A stretch of DNA of 57,963 bases from NCBI GenBank assembly GCA_023458055.1, contig JAEXAW010000079.1, positions 1 through 57,963 on the forward strand, given 5' to 3'. Of this stretch, positions 26,102 through 33,244 are shown piece after piece. The notes beneath the pieces are model-generated. The model saw only the letters and a list, made by a program, of their open reading frames with translations. It was not told the origin of the DNA and ran no database searches. The position numbers and the translations under genes are program-made. Position 1 is the first letter of the stretch. Each line of letters starts with the position of its first letter. This DNA comes from Pseudomonadota bacterium. GTDB lineage: Bacteria; Pseudomonadota; Alphaproteobacteria; Sphingomonadales; Sphingomonadaceae.

Positions 26102-26407
26102 ATGCGCTTAAGAACAATAATCGGCGTTGGCGCGCTAATGACAATCTCGGTTCCGGCCATGGCCGCGCTACCGCCTTATTATCAGCGTATCAAGGAAATC
26201 ACCGCGATCATCGAACATGGAGGCGTAAACACCGCGCTCAACGAAGAGCCGATTGATGCCGTCACCTATATGTCCGAGGATGTGTATCATGTGCGCGGCG
26301 GAAAATGCCGCGTTGTAGTGCGCCTCAATGATATTCCCCGCAATATGCCTGGCCCGCGCGCCTTCTCCATCCATGTTGGCAAGCCGATCTGCACGAAAGC
26401 GAAATAA
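26102..26407 (+). CDS. Small periplasmic protein of unknown function
   Basis: 101 residues from the ATG at 26102: a signal peptide (RLRTIIGVGALMTISVPAMAA) and a mature domain of about 80 residues with two cysteines (GGKCRVVVRL and GKPICTKAK) likely forming a disulfide. The frame opens upstream at 25970, inside phaZ, and that part is rejected. The stop overlaps the epimerase start by one base (TAATG), so the genes are coupled. Function unknown. Confidence 0.75.
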   Translation: MRLRTIIGVGALMTISVPAMAALPPYYQRIKEITAIIEHGGVNTALNEEPIDAVTYMSEDVYHVRGGKCRVVVRLNDIPRNMPGPRAFSIHVGKPICTKAK

Positions 26408-27375
26408 TGGCCATTACCCTCAAAGACGTCCGTGTCGAGCGCTTCGCAGTCGACGGCCATTTCACTATTGCGCGCGGGGCGAAAACCCATGTGGATGTTG
26501 TCGTGTGCGAAGTGACCGACGGCACCCATGTGGGCATGGGTGAAGGCACGCCGATCTATTATGAAGGTGAGACCGCCGAATTATGCGCCGACGCAATCAA
26601 CATGCGGATGAAGCAGAACCGGCCGGTCAGCCGCGAAGATTTGCTCAATACGATGATGGAGGGCGCAGGGCGGAATGCGCTTGATTGTGCGCTGTGGGAT
26701 TTGGAAGTTCAACAGACCGGCAAGCCCTTGTGGCAGCTCGCGGGCCTCCCCGAGCCCAAGCCGCTGGTGACGGCAGTCACCATCTCGCTAGACGAAATTC
26801 CCGCGATGCAGGCGGCGGCGGAAGAAGCAGTCCAGCGCGGTTTTCAATTGCTGAAAATGAAGCTGTCGGGCGAGCATGACCTTGAGCGGGTCAAGGCGGT
26901 GCGCGCAGGGGCACCCAAGGCGCGGCTCATTGTTGATGCCAATGAAAGCTGGGACGAAATCGACATTGAAGAGGCTGCCGCGGCGCTTCACGCGCTCGGC
27001 GTCGAGATGATCGAACAGCCGGTGTCGGCGGGCGAGGAGGAATTGCTCCTCGGCCTCAAATCGCCGATCCCCTTTTGCGCCGATGAAAGCTGCCAGACGC
27101 ATGAGGATCTCGACCGCCTAGAAGGTGCGTTTCAGGCGATCAACATCAAGCTCGACAAAGCGGGCGGATTGACCGACGCGCTTCTCCTTGCGGAAAAGGC
27201 GCGGATGCGCGGGCTCGACATCATGGTCGGCTGCATGCTCTCCACGTCATTGGGTATCCGGCCCGCCTTCGCCCTTGCGCAAAAGGCGCGCTGGGTTGAT
27301 CTCGACGGGCCGGAATTGCTGAAGAAGGACCGCGACGGCGGGTTCACCTTCAAGGATGGCATGATCCTGCCGTGA
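26407..27375 (+). CDS. Dipeptide epimerase (L-Ala-D/L-Glu epimerase group)
   Basis: 322 residues of the enolase superfamily, muconate-lactonising subgroup. Catalytic residues: KxK at Lys150/Lys152 (LLKMKLSG), metal ligands Asp177 (VDANESW), Glu203 (MIEQPV) and Asp226 (CADESC), and the opposite-face Lys248 (INIKLDKAGG). Enzymes of this group epimerise dipeptides such as L-Ala-D-Glu released in murein recycling. The neighbouring GT51-like gene (4-nt overlap) also points to cell-wall metabolism. Confidence 0.92.
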   Translation: MAITLKDVRVERFAVDGHFTIARGAKTHVDVVVCEVTDGTHVGMGEGTPIYYEGETAELCADAINMRMKQNRPVSREDLLNTMMEGAGRNALDCALWDLEVQQTGKPLWQLAGLPEPKPLVTAVTISLDEIPAMQAAAEEAVQRGFQLLKMKLSGEHDLERVKAVRAGAPKARLIVDANESWDEIDIEEAAAALHALGVEMIEQPVSAGEEELLLGLKSPIPFCADESCQTHEDLDRLEGAFQAINIKLDKAGGLTDALLLAEKARMRGLDIMVGCMLSTSLGIRPAFALAQKARWVDLDGPELLKKDRDGGFTFKDGMILP

Positions 27376-28043
27376 AGCGAGGACTCAAATGGGGGCTCTG
27401 GCTTATCGCTTTGCTGGCCGTGAGCCTCGGCCTCTACACGCTCGGTGGCTGGATTGATGCGCGCCGCGATGCGCCTGCCCTCAAAGCCGAAATCGCTGCT
27501 CTCGACGCGAAAGCGCGCGGCGTGTCCATGCTGACGCCTCGGCAACGCTCCATATTGCTCAAAGTCGAAGACCCCGCCTTCTTGACCCACAATGGCGCGG
27601 ACTGGTCCACACCCGGTGCGGGCAACACTACGATCACGCAGGGTCTCGCCAAAAAGCTCGCCTTTACCAAGTTTAAGCCGGGCCTACGCAAATTTCGTCA
27701 AACCGCTTATGCGATGAGCCTTGAGCAGCAGCTTTCGAAGCAAGACATTCTCACCTTGTTTTCAAATCGCGCAGAATTTGGCCGCAAAGCTAACGACCGC
27801 GAATGGGTCAAAGGGTTTCCTGAAGCCGCGCAGGCCTTTTTCGGCAAGCCTTTGAGCGAACTCAGCGAGGATGAATATATCGCGCTGGTGGCAACCTTGG
27901 TTTCTCCCGCCAAGTTTAACCCCGATCACCGCACTCAGGCCTTTGATGAGCGCATCGCGCGGATCAAGCGTTTGGTCGCTGGACAATGTGCGCCCCGCGA
28001 CCACGGCGATGTCATGCTCGAAGGCTGCGCGTCCTACGCGTAA
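27372..28043 (+). CDS. GT51 (transglycosylase)-like membrane protein with altered motif
   Basis: 223 residues, GTG start overlapping the epimerase stop (GTGA). One N-terminal transmembrane span (GLKWGLWLIALLAVSLGLYTLGG) is followed by a compact domain aligning with peptidoglycan glycosyltransferase motifs: motif 1 VEDPAFLTHNGAD (first catalytic Glu, residue 66, present), motif 2 NTTITQGLAKKL (usual second Gln of TITQQ is Gly), motif 3 RKFRQ at 106-110, where RKxxE is expected, and motif 4 KQDILTLFSNRAEFG. Thus the second conserved Glu is Gln110. It lacks a transpeptidase domain. Whether it polymerises glycan, or is a binding/regulatory relative, cannot be decided. Confidence 0.85.
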   Translation: MKRGLKWGLWLIALLAVSLGLYTLGGWIDARRDAPALKAEIAALDAKARGVSMLTPRQRSILLKVEDPAFLTHNGADWSTPGAGNTTITQGLAKKLAFTKFKPGLRKFRQTAYAMSLEQQLSKQDILTLFSNRAEFGRKANDREWVKGFPEAAQAFFGKPLSELSEDEYIALVATLVSPAKFNPDHRTQAFDERIARIKRLVAGQCAPRDHGDVMLEGCASYA

Positions 28044-28414
28044 CTCACAATCTCATATTCGATGCCGCTTTCGTCGAAGAAGTAAAACCGACCTCCCGGC
28101 TCATAGTCGGCGTGGTTGAACGGTTCATAGCCGAATTCAACCACCCGCCGTTCAATCTCGTCAAGGTCATCGACCACGAAGGCGAGGTGATTGAGCGGTG
28201 CCCCTTTGGCAAAATGGGCGTCGGCATCGCGGTCTTCGGGGCTGGTGTAGTACGCGACATAATGCGTGTCGCTACCGACATGGATGGTGAAACCGCCGGC
28301 GAGTGCGGGCCCGCGCCAGCGTTCCTTCCAGCCGAATAAATGCTGCAATAATGCCGAGGCACGCTCGGGATTGCGGACGCTGACATTTGCATGTTCGAGG
28401 TAGGCTTGCGTCAT
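28034..28414 (-). CDS. VOC-family protein, probable SoxR target
   Basis: 126 residues, one glyoxalase-like domain: AYLEHANVSVRNPERASALLQHLFGWKERW at the start, GAPLNHLAFVVDDLDEIERRV in the middle and YFFDESGIEYEIVSYA at the end, with His, His and Glu metal-ligand positions plausible. GGAG ribosome site. Divergent from soxR across a near-perfect sox box, so expression is probably induced by redox-cycling compounds. The 3' end overlaps the GT51-like gene by 10 nt, tail to tail. Confidence 0.92.
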   Translation of the reverse strand: MTQAYLEHANVSVRNPERASALLQHLFGWKERWRGPALAGGFTIHVGSDTHYVAYYTSPEDRDADAHFAKGAPLNHLAFVVDDLDEIERRVVEFGYEPFNHADYEPGGRFYFFDESGIEYEIVSYA

Positions 28415-28489
28415 TTTTTACTCCTGTAAATCGCCGCCCGAAAGAAGGCGGAGCGCTTGGATTCGGATTGGACGCTTGCACTTGTGCAA

Positions 28490-28507
28490 CCTCAAGTTAA
28501 GTTGAGG
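28490..28507. promoter_or_regulatory. Sox box (SoxR operator)
   Basis: CCTCAAGTTAAGTTGAGG: one base away from the fully palindromic site in the E. coli soxS promoter (CCTCAAGTTAACTTGAGG). A TTGACC -35-like element on the minus strand abuts it, placing the palindrome in the long spacer that MerR-family activators require. It therefore most likely drives the VOC gene and may also repress soxR. Confidence 0.9.
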
Positions 28508-28557
28508 TCAAGCTTTATTTGTCAAACCGCTTGGGATGATGAGGAGGAGGAAGGGAG

Positions 28558-29028
28558 ATGATGCGCGCCAATGATCTACTCAGCATCGGCGAGGTGGCGG
28601 CGCGAACTGGTGTCACGGTTTCGGCGCTACGCTTTTACGAAGAGAAGGGTTTGCTGGAACCCTGGCGCAATGATGGCGGCCAGCGGCGCTATTTGCGTGC
28701 GGACATTCGCCGCGTGTCGTTCATTTTGATTGCGCAGCAAATGGGGCTCAGCATTGCGGAGATTGCCACCGAACTCGCGCGGCTGCCGCAAGGGCGCACG
28801 CCCACGGCGCGGGATTGGCACAAGATCAGCAGCGCGATCCGCGCGCGGCTCGATGCGCAAATCGAAACGTTGCAGCGCACGCGCGAAATGCTCGACCAAT
28901 GTATCGGCTGCGGCTGCTTGTCGCTTGAACGCTGCAAACTCTATAACCGCGCCGACAAGGCGGCGAGCCGCGGGGCGGGCCCACGCTATCTGATGGGCGA
29001 CCGCGCCGCGACGATAGAAGAACGGTGA
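28558..29028 (+). CDS. soxR: Redox-sensitive transcriptional activator SoxR
   Basis: 156 residues, MerR family. N-terminal winged helix (LLSIGEVAARTGVTVSALRFYEEKGLL), a dimerisation helix (RARLDAQIETLQRTREMLDQC) and the [2Fe-2S]-binding CX2CXCX5C set at Cys115, 118, 120 and 126 (CIGCGCLSLERCKLY). Oxidation of the cluster activates transcription. The start is the first of two adjacent ATGs, with GGAGGAGGAAGGGAG upstream. No soxS is present; outside enterobacteria SoxR usually controls small enzyme genes directly, and here the divergent VOC gene is the obvious target. Confidence 0.96.
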   Translation: MMRANDLLSIGEVAARTGVTVSALRFYEEKGLLEPWRNDGGQRRYLRADIRRVSFILIAQQMGLSIAEIATELARLPQGRTPTARDWHKISSAIRARLDAQIETLQRTREMLDQCIGCGCLSLERCKLYNRADKAASRGAGPRYLMGDRAATIEER

Positions 29029-29031
29029 GGC

Positions 29032-29538
29032 TTAGAGCGAGACCACCGCATGATCGCCGCCGTCCCCGGGCTTCATCGTCATGCCGGTGAGCATCTTGAA
29101 CATGCCTTTAATCGTCATGTCGGGCACCCAGATTTCGGCATCGCCCAGTTCAAAGCGCAGCATCAGCAAATTGGGGTCGCTGCGCCCTTCCGAATAATAA
29201 GCTTCGACCGGGTTCGACCAATATTTGTCGATGATGGCGGGATCGCTTTCCTCCACCAAAGTGCCTGCGACACAGGCGAAGAGATCATGCCCTTTCGAGG
29301 TAAAATGCGCCATTGCGGGGCCACCGCCCGCTGCACGATTATCGCGCGACGTGTAAAACCAGAAATGGCCTTGCACATCCTTGTCGAGCACACAGCGCAT
29401 AGGCGCGCTATGTTCACGGCTACCCACCAGCGACAGGAAAACATTGGGGTTGGCGTCGAGTTCTTTCCAGAATTTCTGCTTGATCTCTTCCGGATCGCCG
29501 ACGGTGCCGGACATGGGTTCTTCGCGTGCTTCGGTCAT
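29032..29538 (-). CDS. Pyridoxamine 5'-phosphate oxidase-fold protein (general stress protein 26-like)
   Basis: 168 residues from the ATG at 29538, with an AAAGGAG ribosome site inside a CTCC/GGAG palindrome. The split-barrel flavin-binding fold is evident: DPEEIKQKFWKELDANPNVFLSLVGS, HFWFYTSRDNRAA, HDLFACVAGTLVEESDPAIIDKYW. This subgroup is commonly annotated as general stress protein. It probably binds FMN or FAD; substrate unknown. Tail-to-tail with soxR (3-nt gap). Confidence 0.88.
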   Translation of the reverse strand: MTEAREEPMSGTVGDPEEIKQKFWKELDANPNVFLSLVGSREHSAPMRCVLDKDVQGHFWFYTSRDNRAAGGGPAMAHFTSKGHDLFACVAGTLVEESDPAIIDKYWSNPVEAYYSEGRSDPNLLMLRFELGDAEIWVPDMTIKGMFKMLTGMTMKPGDGGDHAVVSL

Positions 29539-29703
29539 TTGCTTATCTCCTTTAGGAGACACAACCCGTAGATTTGGCGCGGGTTCCGACCCATGATTTC
29601 GATCAACCAGGAATCTCCGGAGATGGTGTGGACGCCACATCAATTTTTATTCTAAGTCCAGTAACGGCGGTAATTTCGCCGCCAATACGAAAGGAACCAC
29701 CAT

Positions 29704-29793
29704 GTGACAGGAGAAACTGCAGCGGTCATCACCATGATGATCGCATTTGCTGCTCTCGTTGTGAAAATCATCGAAGTGGCTCGCCCGAAATAG
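29704..29793 (+). CDS. Putative 29-residue hydrophobic peptide
   Basis: In the 402-nt gap between the PNPOx-fold gene and the thiolase gene, a GTG at 29704 is preceded by an AAAGGA ribosome site with good spacing and opens a 29-codon frame. The peptide has an acidic N-terminus, a hydrophobic core (AVITMMIAFAALVV) and a charged tail (KIIEVARPK), a profile shared by small membrane peptides including type I toxins. An inverted repeat follows at 29849-29876. Nothing else convincing is seen in this gap. Evidence is limited to the ribosome site and hydropathy. Confidence 0.35.
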   Translation: MTGETAAVITMMIAFAALVVKIIEVARPK

Positions 29794-29848
29794 GCGATGG
29801 GAGGGGTTCGATGTTGGAGCATCGGACCCCAACTAAGCAAAACTAATT

Positions 29849-29876
29849 GAACCCGGCCGTTGGAGCGACCGGGTTC
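29849..29876. terminator. GC-rich hairpin
   Basis: GAACCCGG and its exact complement CCGGGTTC with a 12-nt loop, 55 nt after the putative small peptide. No U-tract follows on the plus strand; on the minus strand AATTAGTTTT follows, which would make it a plausible terminator for the thiolase transcript running leftwards. Confidence 0.55.
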
Positions 29877-29940
29877 AGAAAGAAACTATGTGATAGTAAC
29901 TGCACGAGCGATATAAAATATAGCGCCCGTAAAATCAAGA

Positions 29941-31119
29941 TCAGAAAATCTCGAACAGCCCTGCTGCGCCCATGCCGCCGCCGATGCACATGGTGACGAC
30001 GCCATATTTCGCGCCGCGACGTTTGCCTTCGATGAGGACGTGACCGGCCATGCGCGCGCCCGACATGCCATAGGGGTGGCCGATCGAAATCGCGCCGCCA
30101 TTGACGTTGAGGAGTTCGTTGGGGATGCCGAGCTTATCGCGGCAATAAAGTACCTGCACCGCAAAGGCTTCGTTCAATTCCCAGATGCCGATATCGTCCA
30201 TCTTGAGGTTGAAGCGCTCAAGCAGCTTCGGCACAGCAAAGACCGGACCAATGCCCATTTCGTCAGGCTCGGTGCCCGCAACCGCCATGCCGACATAACG
30301 GCCGAGCGGGGTCAGGCCCTTCTTCGCCGCGAGCGTTGCATCCATGATCACGACCGCCGAAGAACCATCGGAAAGCTGCGAGGCATTACCCGCCGTAATG
30401 TTGGCGTCGGGGCCCAAGACCGGCTGGAGCGACTGAAGCCCTTCAAGCGTGGTTTCGGGGCGGTTGCCTTCGTCCTTCTTGAGGGTGATTTCCTGCTGCG
30501 AAACTTCCTTGGTTTCCTTGTTGACAACATTCATCGTCGCGGTGACTTCGACGATTTCGTCATCGAACTTGCCAGCCGCCTGGGCTGCCGCCGTGCGCTG
30601 CTGCGATTGGAGGGCATATTCATCCTGCGCCGCGCGCGAAATGCCATAGCGTTCCGCAACCACTTCGGCGGTCTGCAGCATCGGCATATAGATCGCATTG
30701 TGCATTGCGATCAGCGAGGGGTCGGGCTGGACGCGCATCTCGGCGGTCTGGACGGTCGAGATCGATTCCTGACCGCCCGCGACGACGACGTCCATAAGGT
30801 CGATGCTGACCTGCTTCGATCCGGTCGCGATGGCCATGAGGCCGCTCGCGCACTGGCGGTCGAGCGACATGCCCGAAACGCTGACCGGAAGGCCTGCCTT
30901 CAACGCAGCAAGACGGGCGATGTTGGGTGCCTGGCTGCCCTGTTGCAGCGCCGAGCCCCACAAGACGTCATCGACTTCGCCCCCTTCGATGCCGGCGCGT
31001 TCCACCGCGGCCTTGATCGAAAGCGCGCCAAGCGAAGCGCCCGGGGTGGCATTGAACGCACCGCGAAACGCGCGGCCAATCGGGGTACGGGCGGTCGAAA
31101 CAATTACTGCATCACGCAT
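29941..31119 (-). CDS. Acetyl-CoA C-acyltransferase (thiolase)
   Basis: 392 residues. Catalytic residues: Cys90 (SLDRQCASGLMA), NEAFAVQ, the His in GHPYGMSGARM and the C-terminal Cys in CIGGGMGAAGLFE. Catalyses reversible thiolytic cleavage of 3-ketoacyl-CoA, the last step of beta-oxidation or related degradation. The downstream position after maoC and the LiuR/fatty-acid-type palindrome upstream of the pair favour a degradative role. The exact chain-length specificity cannot be read. Confidence 0.95.
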   Translation of the reverse strand: MRDAVIVSTARTPIGRAFRGAFNATPGASLGALSIKAAVERAGIEGGEVDDVLWGSALQQGSQAPNIARLAALKAGLPVSVSGMSLDRQCASGLMAIATGSKQVSIDLMDVVVAGGQESISTVQTAEMRVQPDPSLIAMHNAIYMPMLQTAEVVAERYGISRAAQDEYALQSQQRTAAAQAAGKFDDEIVEVTATMNVVNKETKEVSQQEITLKKDEGNRPETTLEGLQSLQPVLGPDANITAGNASQLSDGSSAVVIMDATLAAKKGLTPLGRYVGMAVAGTEPDEMGIGPVFAVPKLLERFNLKMDDIGIWELNEAFAVQVLYCRDKLGIPNELLNVNGGAISIGHPYGMSGARMAGHVLIEGKRRGAKYGVVTMCIGGGMGAAGLFEIF

Positions 31120-31142
31120 GAGGGAAATCCTTCTTTGAAGTT

Positions 31143-31230
31143 CCCCTCCCGCCTGCGGGAGGGGTTAGGGGTTGGATTATGGAGGCGGCGCTACAGACCC
31201 ACCCCCCGCCCCTCCCGCACGCGGGAGGGG
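31143..31230. repeat. Pair of GC-rich hairpins between maoC and thiolase genes
   Basis: Two nearly identical hairpins with arms CCCCTCCCGC / GCGGGAGGGG at 31143-31164 and 31209-31230, about 45 nt apart, in the intercistronic space. They resemble the short arms of the A/B repeat families seen in the GTA region and a fragment near 1478-1507 (CCCCTCCCCGCGCGGGG). They could attenuate or stabilise the maoC-thiolase transcript. Confidence 0.7.
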
Positions 31231-31237
31231 AGATACA

Positions 31238-31687
31238 TCAAACGAAAACCTGGCTCATCCATTCCGCGATGAGGGCGGGCTTTTCTTCGCCTTCAATTTC
31301 GAGCGTATATTCGAGCGTCTGCTGGAACTGGCCGGGGCGCTTTTCGGCGAATTCGAGCAATTTGAAATGGCCGCGCACACGCTTGCCCGAGCGTACGGGG
31401 GTGAGGAAGCGCACTTTGTTGCCGCCATAGTTGACGCCCATCTTGACGCCTTCAAGGCGCGGCATGTCCGATTTTTCCGCGAGCATCGGAAACAGCGACA
31501 GGGTAAGGAAGCCATGCGCAATGGTGCCGCCGAACGGGGTCATCTTGGCCGCTTCTTCATTGACGTGGATGAACTGGTGATCACCGGTGGCATCGGCGAA
31601 TTTGTTGATCATCTCCTGATCGACCGTGATCCACTCCGAGGTCCCTACCTGTTGGCCGACCTTGGTGGCCATCTCCTGAGGCGTCAT
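31238..31687 (-). CDS. MaoC-family (R)-specific enoyl-CoA hydratase
   Basis: 149 residues, single hot-dog fold. The hydratase-2 motif is present: NKFADATGDHQFIHVNEEAAKMTPFGGTIAHGFLTLSL, with the catalytic Asp and His in ATGDHQFIH. Converts trans-2-enoyl-CoA to (R)-3-hydroxyacyl-CoA; it may link fatty-acid degradation to PHA synthesis (the host has phaZ). First gene of the maoC-thiolase transcript, with the palindrome at 31758 about 70 nt upstream. Confidence 0.93.
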   Translation of the reverse strand: MTPQEMATKVGQQVGTSEWITVDQEMINKFADATGDHQFIHVNEEAAKMTPFGGTIAHGFLTLSLFPMLAEKSDMPRLEGVKMGVNYGGNKVRFLTPVRSGKRVRGHFKLLEFAEKRPGQFQQTLEYTLEIEGEEKPALIAEWMSQVFV

Positions 31688-31757
31688 GCGCTATATCCTT
31701 CCTTGCGATCGTCGCGGCGGCGCCTTTATCGCCGCCTGTTTGGGTCAGCTTTGCCAG

Positions 31758-31777
31758 TTGACGTTTACGTAAACAAG
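31758..31777. promoter_or_regulatory. LiuR/fatty-acid-regulator-type palindrome
   Basis: Contains GTTTACGTAAAC, a perfect 12-bp palindrome (31763-31774), within TTGACGTTTACGTAAACAAG. This resembles the published consensus of LiuR-type (MerR family) regulators of branched-chain amino-acid and acyl-CoA degradation genes, from memory. It precedes the maoC-thiolase pair, which suits such a regulon. Confidence 0.6.
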
Positions 31778-31853
31778 AAGTTTTTTCTCTCTCCCGTATG
31801 CCGTAGCGGCAGGCGGTCAGGAGAGGCTAGCCGGACAGGGCGAGTCGCGCAAA

Positions 31854-33104
31854 TCAGTTGGTGGAATCGCCCGTTCTCTTGGTGGAATCCTGCAGCGCGG
31901 AAGGCGCGTCATGGGGCGGATAAGGCAGGATCAGCGTGCCATCCGGGGCGGCAGTGTAACTGGTCTGGGTGGGATAGGCAAAACCGATCCCCGCCTTGCC
32001 GAACGCTTCCCACAGCATCAGCCCAACGCGACCCTTTTCGTCCGCAACATAGCCCAGATCATCGCTCTGCACGTCGAACTGGAGATCGAAATCGAGGCTG
32101 CTGTCGCCGAAATTCAAAAAGGCGATGCGCACCAGTTCATGCCCTGCCCCTTCAACCACTTGTTTGCAGATGTCGGGAACCGTGCGCGCCTTTTCGGGGC
32201 TGGTTTCATAGACGATCCCGAACGCGAACTGGACCCGGCGGCGATAGAGCCGCGACAGGTTGGTGATTTCCTTGTTCAGCAAATTGGTGTTGGAGATGAT
32301 TTTCTGCTCGCCCGTCGTTGCGCGCAGCCGGGTGGATTTGAGGCCGATCTTTTCGACCGTACCGGTGGTCTTGTCATATTGGATGGTATCGCCCTGCCGA
32401 AACGGCTGGTCGAAGATGATCGACAGCGCGGCAAACAGATCATCGAAAATGCCCTTGGCGGCCATACCGATGGCGATGCCGCCAATCCCGAGGCCAGCGA
32501 TAAGCCCGGTCACATTGACGCCCAGATTGTCGAGGACGACAATGCCGGCCACCGCAAACAGCGCGACCGTGATCATCAGCTTGATGAGACCCATCGCATT
32601 GTTGAGCGTTTGATGGTCACCCGGATTGCCAAGGCTGATCCGGCGGCGGATGAGGCGGAGCATGATTTCGCGTGCCCAGATCGCGACCTGGAACACCGCC
32701 GCCACGGTGAAGAGGAAATTGATGATGGTATCGATCGTCTGCGGCGTACCCGCGAAGCGCGAGAGCAGTTTCAGCGGCACCATCAGGATGAAGAACTGGC
32801 TGGTGCGCGCGATGACCTTCAGCGCGATATAGGTGAGGCTCGCCTGATCCTCATGCTTGTCTGCATAGCGCGAACCAAAGCTTTTCGCCGCATTCAGCCC
32901 CAGATAGATCAGCGTCCCGATCACCGCCGCAATGATGATCGACAGCGTATGCGTGTCGATCCACTGCCATGCCGTCTTCCAATAATATTGGAGTTGCTGA
33001 TCGAGCGGTAACGTCTGCACTTCATCGGGCAGAAAATCGACTTTGGTCTTGATCAACGGCGTCGGAGCCGTCGCCGCATCAGCGGTGGTCTTTGCAGCAG
33101 TCAT
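31854..33104 (-). CDS. MscS-family mechanosensitive ion channel
   Basis: 416 residues. Four hydrophobic segments lead to the pore helix and beta domain: LIAGLGIGGIAIGMAAKGIFDDLFAALSIIFDQPFRQGDTI, then GTVEKIGLKSTRLRATTGEQKIISNTNLL, the MscS signature. The C-terminal domain ends in a Pro-rich tail (DGTLILPYPPHDAPSA). The N-terminal extension with one more pair of spans is typical of YbdG/YkuT-like members. Protects against osmotic downshock. Monocistronic. Confidence 0.94.
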   Translation of the reverse strand: MTAAKTTADAATAPTPLIKTKVDFLPDEVQTLPLDQQLQYYWKTAWQWIDTHTLSIIIAAVIGTLIYLGLNAAKSFGSRYADKHEDQASLTYIALKVIARTSQFFILMVPLKLLSRFAGTPQTIDTIINFLFTVAAVFQVAIWAREIMLRLIRRRISLGNPGDHQTLNNAMGLIKLMITVALFAVAGIVVLDNLGVNVTGLIAGLGIGGIAIGMAAKGIFDDLFAALSIIFDQPFRQGDTIQYDKTTGTVEKIGLKSTRLRATTGEQKIISNTNLLNKEITNLSRLYRRRVQFAFGIVYETSPEKARTVPDICKQVVEGAGHELVRIAFLNFGDSSLDFDLQFDVQSDDLGYVADEKGRVGLMLWEAFGKAGIGFAYPTQTSYTAAPDGTLILPYPPHDAPSALQDSTKRTGDSTN

Positions 33105-33244
33105 AACGGGCCGCGCCTAGACGGTTTTCGCCAGTTTGACTAGTCTGCGCGCGCGATTGTCACGATAATGAACTGCGTTACGAACCTGTTTACCAAACGC
33201 CGCTATACGAGTCGCGATACCCCATCGCTGTGGAGCAAATTGAA

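Noticed and set aside
30040..31272. 410-residue plus-strand frame opposite the thiolase gene
   Set aside because: Shadow frame; the thiolase has all catalytic motifs.
31911..33011. 366-residue plus-strand frame opposite the MscS channel gene
   Set aside because: Composition (many Arg/Asp/His runs) is that of an antisense frame; the MscS reading has clear motifs.
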